Positions 32,601-33,176 of a stretch of 33,176 nucleotides of DNA are shown here, piece by piece (the first letter of the stretch is position 1; each line of letters opens with the position of its first letter). The position numbers were made by a program, and so were the translations under genes. The notes beneath the pieces are model-generated. The model did not search any database, was not told the origin of the DNA, and was given only the letters and a program-made list of their open reading frames with translations. Source of the stretch: Actinomycetota bacterium (GTDB lineage: Bacteria > Actinomycetota > Humimicrobiia > Humimicrobiales > Humimicrobiaceae); assembly GCA_016870675.1 (NCBI GenBank), contig VGAU01000001.1, positions 1 through 33,176 of the forward strand, given 5' to 3'.

Positions 32601-33176
32601 GGAAATGGCGCCACACCACTCGGAAAGTTATGCGTCTCAGCAGTAAATATGAGATGGTAGGTAAACTGGTACTTGCAAAACGGGGAACAAACCCCCGGAT
32701 ATTCTGGCACAATGGTCCAGACTCTATACCCGATAATACCACTAGAGTTATCCTTAAACGCAATTATGCTGTTAGAAGGATTTGCAATTAGCGGCGATTT
32801 TATTATCTTAAGCAGGGTTTCAGAAATTTCCTTACCATCAATTAAAAGTTTACCTTTAAAAAACCAGTGACGCGAATGTTCGCTGTTAGCCTGGCCAAGT
32901 TGAAAACATTCCACATTGGTGGGGTTTCTTCCTATCTTATTTACAAACAAGTTATAGTAGAACTTGATATCCCACTCATCCATTCCAAGGCCTATTTTAC
33001 GGTTAAATTTCTTAAGTTCTTCAATACCCTCTTCTATCAACGGCACCGTGTATACTTTCTCCGGCACAATTCCAACTTCAAATGTTTCCAGCGGTCCGGG
33101 ATAGACACACTCTGTCATCAGGTCGCAATGCGCACTGGTAAATTGTGGCCGGTCAGTTTCCGCAGGCATGGCATAC
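29645..33176 (-). CDS. purL: large single-chain phosphoribosylformylglycinamidine synthase (partial at window edge)
   Basis: Converts FGAR to FGAM with glutamine and ATP. The chain contains two AIRS-like ATP-grasp-related repeats (first with QANSEHSRHWFFKG, then FTAETHNFPSGVAPFPGAETG; second from SVGSKGFLVRKVDRSVTGLI to ADGGKDSLSMAA). A C-terminal class I glutaminase follows, with the nucleophile in GVCNGCQL and the partner His-Glu in HPERTF. This is the ~1,300-residue fused form of E. coli and eukaryotes, not the split PurS/PurQ/PurL of Bacillus. The ATG at 33169 is probably internal. The frame stays open to the edge, and about the first 130 residues of the family are missing, so the true start lies outside. 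GC content (42-53% in samples) is higher than in the other pur genes. Confidence 0.95.
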   Translation of the reverse strand, partial: YAMPAETDRPQFTSAHCDLMTECVYPGPLETFEVGIVPEKVYTVPLIEEGIEELKKFNRKIGLGMDEWDIKFYYNLFVNKIGRNPTNVECFQLGQANSEHSRHWFFKGKLLIDGKEISETLLKIIKSPLIANPSNSIIAFKDNSSGIIGYRVWTIVPEYPGVCSPFCKYQFTYHLIFTAETHNFPSGVAPFPGAETGTGGRIRDVQATGRGGLVIAGTAGYCTGNLNIPEYTIPGEDGKFLYPSNLASPLKIMIRESDGASDYGNKFGEPVIQGFTRTFGLRLPGGERREWVKPIMFTGGIGQIDHRHIKKEIAEPGMKIVQVGGPAYRIGVGGGAASSMVQGENREELDFNAVQRGNAQMEQKMNRVIRACIEMGDRNPIMSIHDQGAGGPCNVLTELVEPAGGKIEIRNIQVGDKTMSVLEIWGAEYQERNAFLIKVENLERFQAICQREKVNCEVLGEITGDGQIVVHDSWDDSNPVNLNLSKILSNIPQKTFNLESISRKLKPLEMPCDISVEKVLELIFRLPSVGSKGFLVRKVDRSVTGLIARQQCCGPLQLPVSNVAVVAQSHFGLTGAAIAIGEQPVKILVNPRAGARMALGEALTNIVWALISDLTHIKCSVNWMWAAKLPGGGAALYDAAVSLVELMTEIGIAADGGKDSLSMAAQVGDEIVKAPGQVVISAYSSMEDITKVVTPDIKQPGESKLMFIDVAQGKNRLGGSALAQVFGQIGSESPDIESPILLVEAFKAIQKMIRENLILAGHDRSDGGLITTLVEMALAGNCGIVIKLPEKIEVISQLFSEELGLVLEYLPEYEAKVIDILDKSSIPFMILGSTRKKRQAIIYQGDEVKLNVDIPTLLAWWESTSDELERHQMNEEMAVNQKNTHDRPGPSYYLSFQPEDTSPELLKRPEKPRVAIIREEGSNGDREMTSAFYRAGFEPWDVTMTDLLKYDTTLEKFRGAVFVGGFTHADVLDSAKGWAGIIRFSPKLREMFDVFYRRADTFSLGVCNGCQLMTLLGWVPWSGIPETNQPRFIRNPSGRFESRWVTVKILKSPSIMLRGMEGSILGIWVAHREGYLHCPDPQILSDVSDRGLAPILYVDDRGMPTEKYPFNPNSSPSGFTALCSPDGRHLAMMPHPERTFLLWQWPWMPESWKSNLKISPWLKMFQNARKWCEKNN

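Noticed and set aside
33169..33169. ATG at 33169 as the true purL start
   Set aside because: The frame is open to the window edge and the family normally has about 130 further N-terminal residues, so this Met is likely internal.
1..33176. CRISPR arrays, prophage, rRNA genes, or a defence island
   Set aside because: No regularly spaced repeats, phage structural genes, rRNA or defence signature genes were seen on either strand.

Overview
This is an AT-rich bacterial chromosome segment. Hand-counted 60-base samples are about 30-42% GC in most genes and 42-53% in purL. Bacterial traits are clear: sigma-A-like promoters, strong AGGAGG ribosome-binding sites, tRNAs with encoded CCA, Lon, PlsY, GlmM and a [4Fe-4S]-type PurF. 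The radical SAM protein, flavoredoxin-like protein and iron-sulfur PurF suggest an anaerobe. I cannot name the species. An uncultured AT-rich anaerobe (for example Atribacterota-like or a deep Actinobacteriota lineage) is only a guess.

Layout. 1-2.3 kb: the tail of an unknown gene, gltX, a small ribbon-helix-helix-like gene with operator-like repeats, the last ~35 codons of a NifU-type scaffold gene, and tRNA-Gln(CUG). 2.4-7.1 kb: the Mg2+ channel mgtE, then an amino-sugar group made of a GlmU-like left-handed beta-helix acyltransferase and glmM in one operon, with convergent nagB. 7.4-9.3 kb: a three-gene ABC transporter operon with a PLDc_N small membrane protein first, arranged like Bacillus yxlEFG. 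9.5-13.9 kb: a large inverted repeat, an RRM protein, a broken transposase remnant, a lipoprotein SagB-type nitroreductase, a divergent plsY, a membrane GT2 glycosyltransferase and a DUF72 protein. 14-17.3 kb: class II aldolase, tRNA-Glu(CUC), a RelE/ParE-type toxin-antitoxin pair abutting that tRNA, and an isopropylmalate/isocitrate dehydrogenase family enzyme. 17.6-21.8 kb: a flavoredoxin-like protein, a B12-binding radical SAM protein, a small zincin and a DUF89 phosphatase. 22-24.5 kb: lon with its own promoter and a structured leader. 24.7-33.2 kb: the purine operon purL-purF-purM-purN-purH on the minus strand. purL is the large glutaminase-fused form and runs off the right edge.

How the genes work together. 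The purine genes cover the PurF, PurN, PurL, PurM and PurH steps of IMP synthesis; purD, purE, purK, purC and purB are not in this window. NagB, GlmM and the GlmU-like acyltransferase could together carry fructose-6-P to GlcNAc-1-P. PlsY and the glycosyltransferase suggest envelope lipid work. Most of the window is housekeeping. I see no clear, large, previously undescribed system. The points that merit a second look are decayed genes beside tRNAs, operator-like repeats near small DNA-binding genes, structured leaders (lon, nagB, mgtE), the split-GlmU-like gene group, and the compositionally distinct large purL.
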